Positions 1 through 7,567 of a stretch of 64,000 nt of DNA are shown piece after piece. Numbering within the stretch: position 1 is the first letter of the stretch; every line of letters starts with the position of its first letter. The notes under the pieces were generated by a model. The model was not told the origin of the DNA. It did not search any database and saw only the letters and a list, made by a program, of their open reading frames with translations. Position numbers and translations under genes: made by a program. Source of the DNA: Trebonia kvetii (GTDB lineage: Bacteria > Actinomycetota > Actinomycetes > Streptosporangiales > Streptosporangiaceae); contig NZ_RPFW01000004.1 in the NCBI RefSeq assembly GCF_007827045.1, positions 310,001 through 374,000 of the forward strand, written 5' to 3'.

Positions 1-1412
1 GTGTCGATGATCCTGGTGCCTGTCACGTCCGTGATGTCGAGCACGTCGGGCTCGCGCCGAGCCGCGACGGCGGGCACCGGGCCGGCAGTAGCAGCCGCGC
101 GGGCGGCCGAGTCCGGGGCGCCCGCCGTCTCCGGCGCTCCTGCGCTGTCCGCGGAATCCGCAGAGACCGGCGGGAATGGCCTTGCGGGCTCGTAGTAGAC
201 GCGGGCGGAGGGGGCGGAGACAAGAACCCGTTCGGGATAACTCAGTGCGGTGAGGGAGCCGCCGAACACACAGCCGGTGTCTAGGCACAGCGTGTTGTTC
301 ACCCATTCCGGCGCGGGCACCGGCGTGTGACCGTAGAGCACCATGGCGCGGCCTCGGTAGTCCTCCGCCCACGGATAGCGAACGGGCAGTCCGTAGTCGT
401 CGGTCTCGCCGGTGGTCTGCCCGTACAGGCAGAACGAGCGGACCCGGGCAGACGCGCGGCCCTGGAGCCGTTCCGACAGGCCCGCGTGCGCGACGACGAG
501 CCGGCCGCCGTCGAGCACGTAGTGCCCGACGAGGCGGTCGAGGAACGCCTCGACCGCGGTGCGGAACTCCGCGGGTTCCGCCGCGAGCTGCGCGAGCGTG
601 GTCTCGAGCCCGTGCGACACCCGGACGTTCTTTCCGCGCAGCGCGCGCAGCAGCTTGTCCTCGTGGTTGCCCGGCACGGCGAGCGCGGTGCCCGCCGCGA
701 CCATGCCCATCGCCAGGCGCAGCACGCCGGGGGAGTCGGGGCCGCGGTCCACCAGGTCGCCGAGGAAGATGACACGCCGCCCCTCGGGGTGCGCCGCGTT
801 CACCGGCCGCCCGGCCTCGTCGCGGTCGAGCGTGTAGCCGAGCTTCTCCAGCAGCGCGGTCAGCTCGGCGAGGCAGCCGTGCACGTCGCCGATCACGTCG
901 AACGGCCCGGTCTCGTGCCGCAGATCGCTGTAGAGCCTGGTGCGGGTAATCGTCGCGGCCGCGATCTCGTCGGCGGAGCGGAGCACGTGCACCGTGCGGA
1001 ACCCCTCGCGCTTGAGGTTCCGCAGCGACTTGCGCAACGCCGCGTGCTGCCGCCTGATCACGTGCGCGCCGAAGTCGCGGTCCGCCCGCCCGGCGTTGCG
1101 CGCCTCGCACACCGACGCCGGCAGGTCGAGGACGATCGCGACGGGCAGCACGTCGTGCTCGCGGGCGAGCGCGACAAGCGGCGCCCTGGCGTCTGGCTGC
1201 ACGCTCGTCGCGTCGACGACGGTGAGCCGCCCGGCCGCGAGCCGCTTGCCCGCGATGTAGTGCAGCACGTCGAACGCGTCCACGGTGGCCGACTGGTCGT
1301 TCTCGTCGTCGGCGACGAGGCCGCGGCAGAAGTCGGAGGAGATCACCTCGGTCGGCATGAAGTTCGCCCGGGCGAACGTCGACTTACCCGACCCGGTCAC
1401 CCCGACGAGCAC
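1..1412 (-). CDS. pnkp: Polynucleotide kinase-phosphatase Pnkp (bacterial RNA repair), partial, N-terminus interrupted by an in-frame stop
   Basis: Pnkp heals broken RNA ends: an N-terminal P-loop kinase phosphorylates 5'-OH ends, a central metallophosphoesterase removes 2',3'-cyclic phosphates, and a C-terminal adenylyltransferase seals with Hen1. The kinase P-loop GVTGSGKS and the following conserved block ending DDENDQ are visible, then phosphatase motifs FDVIGDVHG, LGDLVDRGPDS, PGNHED, VAHAG and LYGHTPV. The ligase domain lies beyond the left edge. The natural start is the ATG at 1448, overlapping the hen1 stop as ATGA, but codon 8 there is TAG. The entry starts at the next in-frame GTG (1412), which keeps the P-loop but drops the first beta-strand and has no clear ribosome-binding site. 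From 1424 to the left edge I see no other stop. Identity is secure; whether a full-length protein is made is doubtful. Confidence 0.85.
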   Translation of the reverse strand, partial: MLVGVTGSGKSTFARANFMPTEVISSDFCRGLVADDENDQSATVDAFDVLHYIAGKRLAAGRLTVVDATSVQPDARAPLVALAREHDVLPVAIVLDLPASVCEARNAGRADRDFGAHVIRRQHAALRKSLRNLKREGFRTVHVLRSADEIAAATITRTRLYSDLRHETGPFDVIGDVHGCLAELTALLEKLGYTLDRDEAGRPVNAAHPEGRRVIFLGDLVDRGPDSPGVLRLAMGMVAAGTALAVPGNHEDKLLRALRGKNVRVSHGLETTLAQLAAEPAEFRTAVEAFLDRLVGHYVLDGGRLVVAHAGLSERLQGRASARVRSFCLYGQTTGETDDYGLPVRYPWAEDYRGRAMVLYGHTPVPAPEWVNNTLCLDTGCVFGGSLTALSYPERVLVSAPSARVYYEPARPFPPVSADSADSAGAPETAGAPDSAARAAATAGPVPAVAARREPDVLDITDVTGTRIID

Positions 1413-1424
1413 GACGAGCGACAG

Positions 1425-1427
1425 CTA
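1425..1427 (-). other. In-frame TAG at codon 8 of pnkp
   Basis: Reading from the ATG at 1448 the protein is MSELSIP, then TAG, then LSLVVLVGVTGSGKS. Clostridium thermocellum Pnkp, from memory, begins MKLTIPELSLVVLIG, so the stop replaces the Glu between IP and LSLVV. One G-to-T change (GAG to TAG) explains it. Possible meanings are a nonsense mutation, a sequencing error, readthrough, or re-initiation a few codons downstream. Confidence 0.85.
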
Positions 1428-1444
1428 GGGAATGGAGAGCTCGC

Positions 1445-3016
1445 TCATGCGGCACCACCGTTCGCGGTCACCTGGATGCCGGCATGTGCCGTGACAGTGC
1501 CAGTCGGGGCCCCGGCCTTGGTGAAGACCGCCAGCTGCGTCGGCGACCCGGCGGCGGGCGACTCCGGGCCGACCCCTGCGAACCGGACCTCGTACCGGTA
1601 AGCCGCGGCGACCCGGGAGGCCCACTCCCCGAACTGGACGCGGTCCCACTCGAACCGGTGGTCGCGGTGCCGAAGCGCGCCCTCGGCCATCTGGTACTCG
1701 GCGTTGTACTCGCGGTTCGGCGTGGTGACCACGACGGCGCCGGGCGCTGCGAACCCGAACACGGCGCGCTCGAGCGCGCCAAGCCGGTCCGGTTCGACGT
1801 GCTCGATGACCTCCATCAGCACGGCGGCGTCGAGTCCGGCGAGCCGTGCGTCCCGGTAGGTGAGCGAGGACTGGAACATGGTCAGCCGCGCCCGGCGTGC
1901 CTCGGGCATCCGGTCAAGGCGCAGCCGCCGCGCGGCCTGCGCGAGGGCCCTGGCGGACACGTCGGCGGCGATCACCTGGGCGAACGCGGCGTCGTGCAGC
2001 AGGTCGCCGGTGAGCGCGCCCTCACCGCAGCCCAGGTCGGCCACGGTTCGCGCGCCTGTTTCCCGCAGCGCGGCGAGCACGGCCCGGCGTCGCAGCACCG
2101 CGAGCGAAACCGGCCGTTCAGGCTCGGCTTCGCCCTCGGGCTGTGCTTCGCCCTCGTGCATTGCTTCGGCCTCTGACGTCTCGGCTTCCAGCGTCCGCGC
2201 TTCCTGCGTCTCGGCCTCCGGGGTGCCGGGCTCGGCCGTCGCGTCGGGCGTCTCGGGCTCGAGCTCGGGCACCGCGTTGTCGATCTCGGCCGGGTCAAGG
2301 TCGTCAGACTCGGCGAGCCGCGCAAGCGCCGCGTCGGTCAGCGCCCGCCGGTGCAGCAGGTACCGCCGGCTGATCAGCGCCCGCTCCGGATGCCCGGCCA
2401 GCCACCCGGCGCCCGCGCGGATCAGCTTGTCCACCTCATCCGTCGACACCCAGTAGTGCTTGGCGTCATCAAGCACGGGCAGCAGCACGTACAGGTGGTT
2501 GAGCGCGTCCGCCAGCCGCACGGTCCCGGTCAGCCGCAGGTCGACGTAGGCCGAGTCGCCCCAGGACGCGGGCTCCAGCGGCACCGGCGCCGCGTGCACG
2601 TCCCAGCCGAGCGGGCAGAACATCCTCATCGCGAGCGCGGGCCCGCCGGTGCAGCGCAGCGCTGGCACCCGGATCTCCAGCGGGATCGCGGCGGCGGCCA
2701 GCTCCGGCCGCGCCTCGCACCGCCCGGCGAGCGCGCTGCCGAACACCCCCTTGAGCGCGACGGCGAGCAGGCTGGACGCGGCATACGGCCGGTCGTTCAC
2801 GTAGTGCGTGACGCTGTCCCCAGGACCGCGCACCAGCGCCACCGGGTCCACGTCGAGCAGCAGCGCCGCGGTGCACCGTTCGTCGGACGCCTCCGGGTAG
2901 AACACGTGCGCCGTCCCGCTCGCCACGCCGAACGCCTGCGCCCGCCCTGGATGCTTATGCAGCAGGAATCCCAGGTCGGTGGCGGGCGCACGGGTGGTGG
3001 TAACGGTCAGCAGCAC
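1445..3016 (-). CDS. hen1: 3'-terminal RNA ribose 2'-O-methyltransferase Hen1
   Basis: Hen1 methylates the 2'-OH at the 3' end of cleaved RNA before Pnkp seals it, protecting the repaired junction; its N-terminal domain also activates the Pnkp ligase. The start is GTG at 3016, giving MLLTVTTTRAP and LGFLLHKHPGRAQAF, the typical N-terminus, with GGAG upstream. The N-terminal domain fills about residues 1-250. The methyltransferase domain shows SAM motif VADLGCGEG, the EVIEH metal-site region and TTPNREYN. Between the domains is an unusually long Glu/Ala/Thr/Pro-rich linker (about residues 255-315) with many E-A-E steps. The stop overlaps the pnkp ATG by ATGA, so the two are translationally coupled. 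Confidence 0.93.
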   Translation of the reverse strand: MLLTVTTTRAPATDLGFLLHKHPGRAQAFGVASGTAHVFYPEASDERCTAALLLDVDPVALVRGPGDSVTHYVNDRPYAASSLLAVALKGVFGSALAGRCEARPELAAAAIPLEIRVPALRCTGGPALAMRMFCPLGWDVHAAPVPLEPASWGDSAYVDLRLTGTVRLADALNHLYVLLPVLDDAKHYWVSTDEVDKLIRAGAGWLAGHPERALISRRYLLHRRALTDAALARLAESDDLDPAEIDNAVPELEPETPDATAEPGTPEAETQEARTLEAETSEAEAMHEGEAQPEGEAEPERPVSLAVLRRRAVLAALRETGARTVADLGCGEGALTGDLLHDAAFAQVIAADVSARALAQAARRLRLDRMPEARRARLTMFQSSLTYRDARLAGLDAAVLMEVIEHVEPDRLGALERAVFGFAAPGAVVVTTPNREYNAEYQMAEGALRHRDHRFEWDRVQFGEWASRVAAAYRYEVRFAGVGPESPAAGSPTQLAVFTKAGAPTGTVTAHAGIQVTANGGAA

Positions 3017-3133
3017 CCCAGAATTCTCCCGGACGCCGGCTGAGAGACACAAACCAGTTATCCAGAACGAGTGCGGCTGACCCTGGCCAGCCCCGCTGAT
3101 TTCCGATCGGCACGAGCTCTCATCGCACGGCCA

Positions 3134-3163
3134 TTGACTTTATCTTGCGTGACAAGACATCAT
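3134..3163 (+). promoter_or_regulatory. Probable padR promoter with embedded inverted repeat
   Basis: A TTGACT -35-like hexamer (3134-3139) is followed by the inverted repeat TCTTG-CGTGA-CAAGA (3143-3157), placed between the -35 and a weak -10-like CATCAT (3158-3163). This is where a PadR repressor would autoregulate. If used, transcription would start close to the ATG at 3171. The binding assignment is inference. Confidence 0.4.
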
Positions 3164-3170
3164 GTGCGAC

Positions 3171-3605
3171 ATGGGCAGTGACCCGGGCATGACAGAGCTG
3201 CGCCGCGGCGTGCTCGGCCCGTGCGTGCTCGCGCTGCTCGACGAGCGCCCGCGCTTCGGCCTTGAGCTCGTCCGCGACCTGGCCGCCGCCGGCGGCCTGC
3301 TGACCAGCGACGGCACTGTCTATCCGCTGCTCAACCGGCTCCGTGACGCCGGCCTGGTAACCAGCGAATGGCAGGACCAGGCGGGGGAGCGGGCGCGCCG
3401 CTACTACTTCATCACCGGCGAGGGCCGCGAGCAGCTCAAGGCGTTCCGCGCCGAGTGGACCGACTTCGCCGCGATTATCCAGTCGGTCCTGTTCCCGTCC
3501 TCGGCCACGCCTCAAGCAGATAACAGTAAGAAATCAGGCGCCTCGGACTCCCCGGCACGGGACGCACACGGGGAGGGAGCCGCCCATGAGCGACACGGTG
3601 CTTGA
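3171..3605 (+). CDS. PadR-family transcriptional regulator
   Basis: A small winged-helix regulator. The segment MTELRRGVLGPCVLALLDERPRF is a typical PadR N-terminus (PF03551), followed by TVYPLLNRLRDAGLV (recognition helix and wing start) and RARRYYFITGEGREQL. The C-terminal helix is short, as in PadR-s2 proteins. ATGs at 3162, 3171 and 3189 are all possible; 3171 was chosen because the predicted transcript would start near it. The gene overlaps the next one by 20 nt. PadR genes next to HAAS-domain membrane proteins are common in Gram-positives, where the regulator controls the pair. The effector is unknown. Confidence 0.85.
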   Translation: MGSDPGMTELRRGVLGPCVLALLDERPRFGLELVRDLAAAGGLLTSDGTVYPLLNRLRDAGLVTSEWQDQAGERARRYYFITGEGREQLKAFRAEWTDFAAIIQSVLFPSSATPQADNSKKSGASDSPARDAHGEGAAHERHGA

Positions 3606-4428
3606 GCATCTCCTGGTCCGCAGCTACCTGCACGAACTCAGTGCGGCCTGCGTCACCCTGCCGGCCGCGCAGGCGCGTGAGCTGCGCGAGCAGATCACCG
3701 CCCACCTAGACGAGGCGCTGCCGCCTGACGCCACCGACGCCGAAGTGCGAGCCGAACTCACCCGGCTCGGCCGGCCGCGATCATTGGCCGCTGAAGTGGC
3801 AGGTCCTGGCTGGCAGCCGATCGCCAGGCGGCTGCGCAACTGGCTCGGCCACGTCCGCTGGTGGGTGTGGGCCGCGCTCGCGATACTCGTCGCGGCGCTC
3901 GGCACGTGGGCTGGTTTCCTCGACTCGATGAACAGCGCCGCGCCGCTACACGTTTCCGGGACCGGCTGGCTGTATCCCGTCGACCAGCAACGAGCGATCG
4001 ATACCACGGCGGCCGGCGCCAACCAGACCACAGTCCCCGTTCGGTCGGGACAACGCCAGGGGATCACGCTCGCCGTATGGAACAACAGCGACTGGACGCA
4101 AGAGATCCTCGGGACCGATCCTCTCTGGTACTACGCAGAATTCACCGATGTCCAGGTCGACGTCGAGAGCGGACCGCACCTTAACCAGGTGGGCGAGCCG
4201 TACAACAGCGCTCGCTTCCTGTCGCCTGGCGTCATTCCGCCGCACTCCTACCGTTTCGTGCGCGTGACCTGGACGTCGAATATCTGCCTCGTTGGGAACG
4301 GCACTGAAACGTGGTTCGGCGACATCCCGCTTCAGGTCCGGGTCGGCGTCATCACGAGGACCGAGGACGTGAGGCTCGCCGGGGAGAACTTCGCGCTGGC
4401 GGGCCCGAGTTCCGGCCGCTGCTCTTAA
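3586..4428 (+). CDS. HAAS-domain membrane protein with extracytoplasmic domain
   Basis: Residues 1-70 form a helical HAAS/permease-prefix-like domain (YLHELSAACVTLPAAQARELREQITAHL then RLGRPRSLAAEV), the usual partner of PadR regulators. One transmembrane helix follows (about residues 92-113). The remaining 165 residues are predicted outside, with NNSDWTQ, PPHSYRFVRV and VRVGVITRTEDVRLAG; this part has no recognised domain. The start has a GGGAGGGAG ribosome-binding site and lies inside the padR 3' end, so the two are cotranscribed. The following gene is a shortened copy of this one. The HAAS assignment is good, the function unknown. Confidence 0.7.
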   Translation: MSDTVLEHLLVRSYLHELSAACVTLPAAQARELREQITAHLDEALPPDATDAEVRAELTRLGRPRSLAAEVAGPGWQPIARRLRNWLGHVRWWVWAALAILVAALGTWAGFLDSMNSAAPLHVSGTGWLYPVDQQRAIDTTAAGANQTTVPVRSGQRQGITLAVWNNSDWTQEILGTDPLWYYAEFTDVQVDVESGPHLNQVGEPYNSARFLSPGVIPPHSYRFVRVTWTSNICLVGNGTETWFGDIPLQVRVGVITRTEDVRLAGENFALAGPSSGRCS

Positions 4429-4456
4429 GACGTCGTCATGGGGAAGGAGCCCGCCG

Positions 4457-4855
4457 ATGAGCGACGCCGTCCCGGAGCGCTTCGGTCAGGAACAGGGCAT
4501 TCTGGTCGGCCTCGTGAACAACAGCGACTGGACCCAGACCGTGGTCAGCGTCGGCCCCAACTGGCAGCCGTTCAGTGATCAGCCCCTTCAGGCCGCCGTG
4601 GCTAGCGGCAAGTGGGTTGACACGGGAAGCGCCGCCGGCCCGCTCAGTTGGTCGTCGCGTGGCAGCATCCCGCCCCACTCGTTCCGGCTGCTGCGCGTGC
4701 TGTGGAAGTCGGACATCTGCATGCCACCGACAAGCGGCGCGGCCATCCAGGAGGTCGTGCTCACCGTCCGCGTCGGCATCTTCACCAGGACAGAGGACAT
4801 TCCACTGTATGACTTCTGGGAACTGTCCGGCGTCAAGAGAACCGAGTGCCACTGA
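4457..4855 (+). CDS. Truncated paralogue of the preceding HAAS protein (extracytoplasmic domain only)
   Basis: This 132-residue protein begins MSDAVPE, matching MSDTVLE of the previous gene including its ribosome-binding site (GGAAGGAGCCCGCCG versus GGAGGGAGCCGCCC), then jumps to the equivalent of the outer domain: GQEQGILVGLVNNSDWTQ versus GQRQGITLAVWNNSDWTQ, PPHSFRLLRVLWKSDICM versus PPHSYRFVRVTWTSNICL, and VRVGIFTRTEDI versus VRVGVITRTEDV. The HAAS domain and membrane helix are missing, and no signal peptide replaces them. It looks like a tandem duplicate with an internal deletion that kept the frame. As written it would stay in the cytoplasm. Function unknown; it may be a decaying copy. 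Confidence 0.6.
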   Translation: MSDAVPERFGQEQGILVGLVNNSDWTQTVVSVGPNWQPFSDQPLQAAVASGKWVDTGSAAGPLSWSSRGSIPPHSFRLLRVLWKSDICMPPTSGAAIQEVVLTVRVGIFTRTEDIPLYDFWELSGVKRTECH

Positions 4856-4882
4856 CCGGCGAGCCAGGGTAAGACTGTTGCC

Positions 4883-5989
4883 GTGACCTCCTGGGTGCTC
4901 CACCTGGACATGGACCAGTTCCTCGCCGCCGTCGAGCAACAGCGGAAGCCCGAGCTGCGCGGCAAGCCGATCGTGGTCGGCGGTGACGGCGACCCGAACA
5001 AGCGCGGCGTCGTCTCCACCGCCTCCTACGAGGCGCGGGAGTTCGGCGTGCATTCCGGCCTGCCGCTGCGCACGGCGGCCAAGCGCTGCCCGGACTGCGT
5101 GTTCCTGCCGGTGGACGCCGACGCCTACAACGAAGTCTCCGCGGTGGTGATGGACGTGCTCCGGGAGACCGGCTGCCCCGTCGAGGTCCTCGGCTGGGAC
5201 GAGGCCTTCATCGGCGTTACCAGCGACGATCCCGAGGGCTTCGCCCGCGGCCTGGCCGCCGACGTCAAGGAGGCAACAGGACTCGACTGCTCGGTCGGCA
5301 TCGGCGACAACAAGCTCCAGGCCAAGATCGCCACGGGCTACGGCAAGCCGGCCGGTGTCTACCGGCTGACCACGCAGACCTGGTTCCAGGTCCTCGGCGA
5401 CCAGCCACCGGACGCCATCTGGGGCATCGGCGCGAAGACGCTGGCCAAGCTCGCGACCCTCGGCATCACCACCGTGCGGCAGCTCGCGGCCGCCGACATG
5501 GACCGCCTGGCGAAGGAATTCGGGCCGACCACGGGACCCTGGCTTGTCCTGCTCGGCAACGGCCGCGGCGAGAAGGACGTCGACTCCACCCCCTACGTCC
5601 CCCGTTCGCACGGCCGCGAGGTCACCTTCCAGCGCAACCTCGCCGACTGGGCGCAGGTGGGCACGGAGATCGCCCGGCTGGCCCGCCAGGTGGCTGGCGA
5701 GGTCACCGACCGCCCGGTGGCCCGCGTGGTGGTCAAGGTCCGCTACGCCCCCTTCGACACCATCACGCACGGCGCCCCGCTCGCACCGGGAACGCAGTCA
5801 CCGCCCGGCATCCCGCAGCTCTACGGTGAACCGCTGCCACTCGACGACTCGCCCGCGCCCGGGGACGCCGACGCCGCCTGGGCCACCGTCATCGAACAGG
5901 CCGCGGAGGTCGCACTCGCGAAGTTCACCCCCGGCCGCCCCGTCCGCCTCCTCGGCGTCCGCGCCGAGTTCGCCGACAACCCCGAGTGA
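4883..5989 (+). CDS. dinB: Y-family DNA polymerase (DinB/Pol IV-like)
   Basis: A translesion polymerase copying damaged templates. The palm has LDMDQFLAAVEQ (first catalytic Asp) and GWDEAFIGV, where the usual S-I-DEA is GWDEA but the catalytic Asp-Glu is kept. SVGIGDNKLQAKIATGYGKPAGVY is the conserved palm/thumb block, followed by WGIGAKTLAKLATLGITTVRQL (helix-hairpin-helix) and a little-finger domain. At 368 residues the length is normal. The start is GTG at 4883; TAAGACT lies 6 nt upstream, so the message may be leaderless. No beta-clamp motif was obvious at the C-terminus. It stands alone and converges on the GNAT gene. Confidence 0.9.
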   Translation: MTSWVLHLDMDQFLAAVEQQRKPELRGKPIVVGGDGDPNKRGVVSTASYEAREFGVHSGLPLRTAAKRCPDCVFLPVDADAYNEVSAVVMDVLRETGCPVEVLGWDEAFIGVTSDDPEGFARGLAADVKEATGLDCSVGIGDNKLQAKIATGYGKPAGVYRLTTQTWFQVLGDQPPDAIWGIGAKTLAKLATLGITTVRQLAAADMDRLAKEFGPTTGPWLVLLGNGRGEKDVDSTPYVPRSHGREVTFQRNLADWAQVGTEIARLARQVAGEVTDRPVARVVVKVRYAPFDTITHGAPLAPGTQSPPGIPQLYGEPLPLDDSPAPGDADAAWATVIEQAAEVALAKFTPGRPVRLLGVRAEFADNPE

Positions 5990-6086
5990 CCGCGGTCAGG
6001 CTGCCGGGCCAAGCCTGGACTGTCGAGCCAGACCAATCCCGCGCCTCACGGGCCACCTCGTTCTCACGCGCCACGGCATCTCGAAC

Positions 6087-6173
6087 ATGATCACGGAAAC
6101 TTTGATTATGACGGAACTTTTCTACCGGAATTGGGTAGAAAAATTCCGCGGTAATCGAAAGTTCCGTGATCAT
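6087..6173. repeat. 87-nt near-perfect palindrome between convergent genes
   Basis: Arms of about 40 nt (6087-6126 and 6134-6173) begin and end ATGATCACGGAA / TTCCGTGATCAT, meet at TCTACC / GGTAGA and enclose a 7-nt loop. Only a few mismatches and one 1-nt offset break the pairing. The segment is clearly AT-richer than its surroundings and has no T-run after it, so it is not a textbook terminator. The rest of 5990-6309 shows no gene. It could end transcription in both directions, form a structured RNA, or be a small inserted palindrome. Confidence 0.8.
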
Positions 6174-6309
6174 CCCTCGGTTCGGCGAAGCAGCCGGGGA
6201 CGGCGGGACTAGTGGGACGAGTGATGCCCTCGTGGTTGCAAATCCCCGACATGCCCCGCGACCGGTCGGCACTGGTTCATCGTCGCGGCCGCCAAGGGAT
6301 CGGTCTCGG

Positions 6310-6789
6310 CTAGAGCGCCCGGCTCATCCGGATCTCGGTAAGCGCGGGGTTGGAGGGCAGCGGCTGCTCCTCCCCGGTCGCCGTGAACCCGGACCGCTCG
6401 TACAGCCGCCGCGCCGCGTCGTTCATGTCGGTGACCCACAGCCACAGCGTGCCGAAGTCACGCGCCTTCGCCCACGAGGCGGCCGCCTCGATGAGCGCCT
6501 CGCCGACCCGCTGGCCGCGGAAGCCGGGCCGCACCCACATGGACACGAGGTCCGCCACGCCGTCCTCGACGTACACGCCGGCCAGCCCCGCGGGCGACGA
6601 ATCAGGGTCGGTATAGGCGAAGAACGTCACCGACCGCTCGCTGATCCGCCCGCGCCACTGCGGCTCGCCGAAGGCGACCTCACGCGCGTACGTCGAACCG
6701 AACGCGTCCGGCGCCTCGGCGAGCGCGGCCAGCCGCACATCGCGCATCAGTTCCCAGTCATCGGCGGAAATCTCACGCACAAACACCAT
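6310..6789 (-). CDS. GNAT-family N-acetyltransferase
   Basis: An acetyl-CoA-dependent acetyltransferase of 159 residues. The N-terminal strand-helix VREISADDWELMRDVRLAAL, the substrate-side AGLAGVYVEDGVADLVSMWVRPGFRGQRVGEAL and the acetyl-CoA-binding motif Q/R-x-x-G-x-G/A as RGQRVG are all present, then WLWVTDMNDAARRLYERSGF, the closing GNAT block. The start ATG at 6789 was chosen over upstream codons because MVFVREIS fits the family start. The substrate cannot be inferred; proteins of this shape acetylate small amines or protein N-termini. Confidence 0.85.
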   Translation of the reverse strand: MVFVREISADDWELMRDVRLAALAEAPDAFGSTYAREVAFGEPQWRGRISERSVTFFAYTDPDSSPAGLAGVYVEDGVADLVSMWVRPGFRGQRVGEALIEAAASWAKARDFGTLWLWVTDMNDAARRLYERSGFTATGEEQPLPSNPALTEIRMSRAL

Positions 6790-6860
6790 GGCGCCATGCT
6801 CCCGCGCCGCCCGCACCTGCCGCGAGCCATTTAACGCGTGAAGCCCAGACTCCGCGGGTC

Positions 6861-7481
6861 CTACTCCCCGACGTGCGAGATGAGCCAGTCACAGAGGTCT
6901 GCGCTCGACCGCAGGAAGTCGCCGACCTTCGCCGAGGCGGCGGAAGTCGCCAGCCACGGCTCGGGGTTCCAGTGCTGCCACGTGGTCAGCCCCTTGTGCC
7001 GCAGCAGCCCGATGCGCGGATGATCGGCCGAATACCCGCGCGGTGTGGACTTGAGCGTGCCGTGCCCGTGCACCTCGACGCCGTCTTTTTCCAGCGCGTC
7101 CACGATCGCGGCGAGCTCCGCGCCGTCCGGCCCGGCCACCCCGGCCCGGTACCTGATCAGCTCGTCGGCCTCGAGATGCCACCGCCCGGCCCCCGCGGAC
7201 AGGCCGTCCGCCGACAGCTGCACGTAGCTGGTCCCGCCGAGCGTGGCACCGATGTGCGTTTTGTAGGGCGTTTTGTCGTGACTGAACCGGATGTCGCGGT
7301 ACGGCCTGAAGACCTTCGCCTCGCCGAACTCGGGAGCGAGCTCGTCGAGCAGCTCCTCCATCGGGTGCAAGACCTTTTCCTGGTAGACAGCCTTCCGGCT
7401 GGTCCAGTACTCCTTCGAATTGTCATCCTCGAGGCCCGCATAAAAGGCAAGCGCCTCGGCCGGCCACCCGCTGAACGCCAT
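6861..7481 (-). CDS. DUF2461 (TIGR02453) family protein
   Basis: A 206-residue protein with the DUF2461 hallmarks FYAGLEDDNSKEYWTSRK near the N-terminus, RPYRDIRFSHDKTPYKTHIGA in the middle and GRWHLEADELIRYR. The family is widespread in bacteria and fungi and has no established biochemical role. The ATG at 7481 is preceded at 6 nt by TAGTCT, suggesting a leaderless transcript. It lies between the GNAT gene and the response regulator, all on the minus strand, but with gaps that argue against a single operon. Confidence 0.85.
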   Translation of the reverse strand: MAFSGWPAEALAFYAGLEDDNSKEYWTSRKAVYQEKVLHPMEELLDELAPEFGEAKVFRPYRDIRFSHDKTPYKTHIGATLGGTSYVQLSADGLSAGAGRWHLEADELIRYRAGVAGPDGAELAAIVDALEKDGVEVHGHGTLKSTPRGYSADHPRIGLLRHKGLTTWQHWNPEPWLATSAASAKVGDFLRSSADLCDWLISHVGE

Positions 7482-7493
7482 GGCCCAAGACTA
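7482..7493 (-). promoter_or_regulatory. Leaderless -10 of the DUF2461 gene
   Basis: On the minus strand the sequence reads TAGTCT, six bases TGGGCC, then the ATG. This TANNNT-N6-ATG layout recurs in the window and fits transcription starting at the start codon. Confidence 0.45.
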
Positions 7494-7567
7494 CGACGGT
7501 GATCCAAGGTCAACGGCAAGAACAGGCCACCACCGAACGGTTGCCTGCCTTCGCCCCCTCCCCAATC

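Noticed and set aside
327-1601. 424-codon plus-strand open frame
   Set aside because: It is the antisense shadow of pnkp and hen1; the minus strand carries the conserved motifs.
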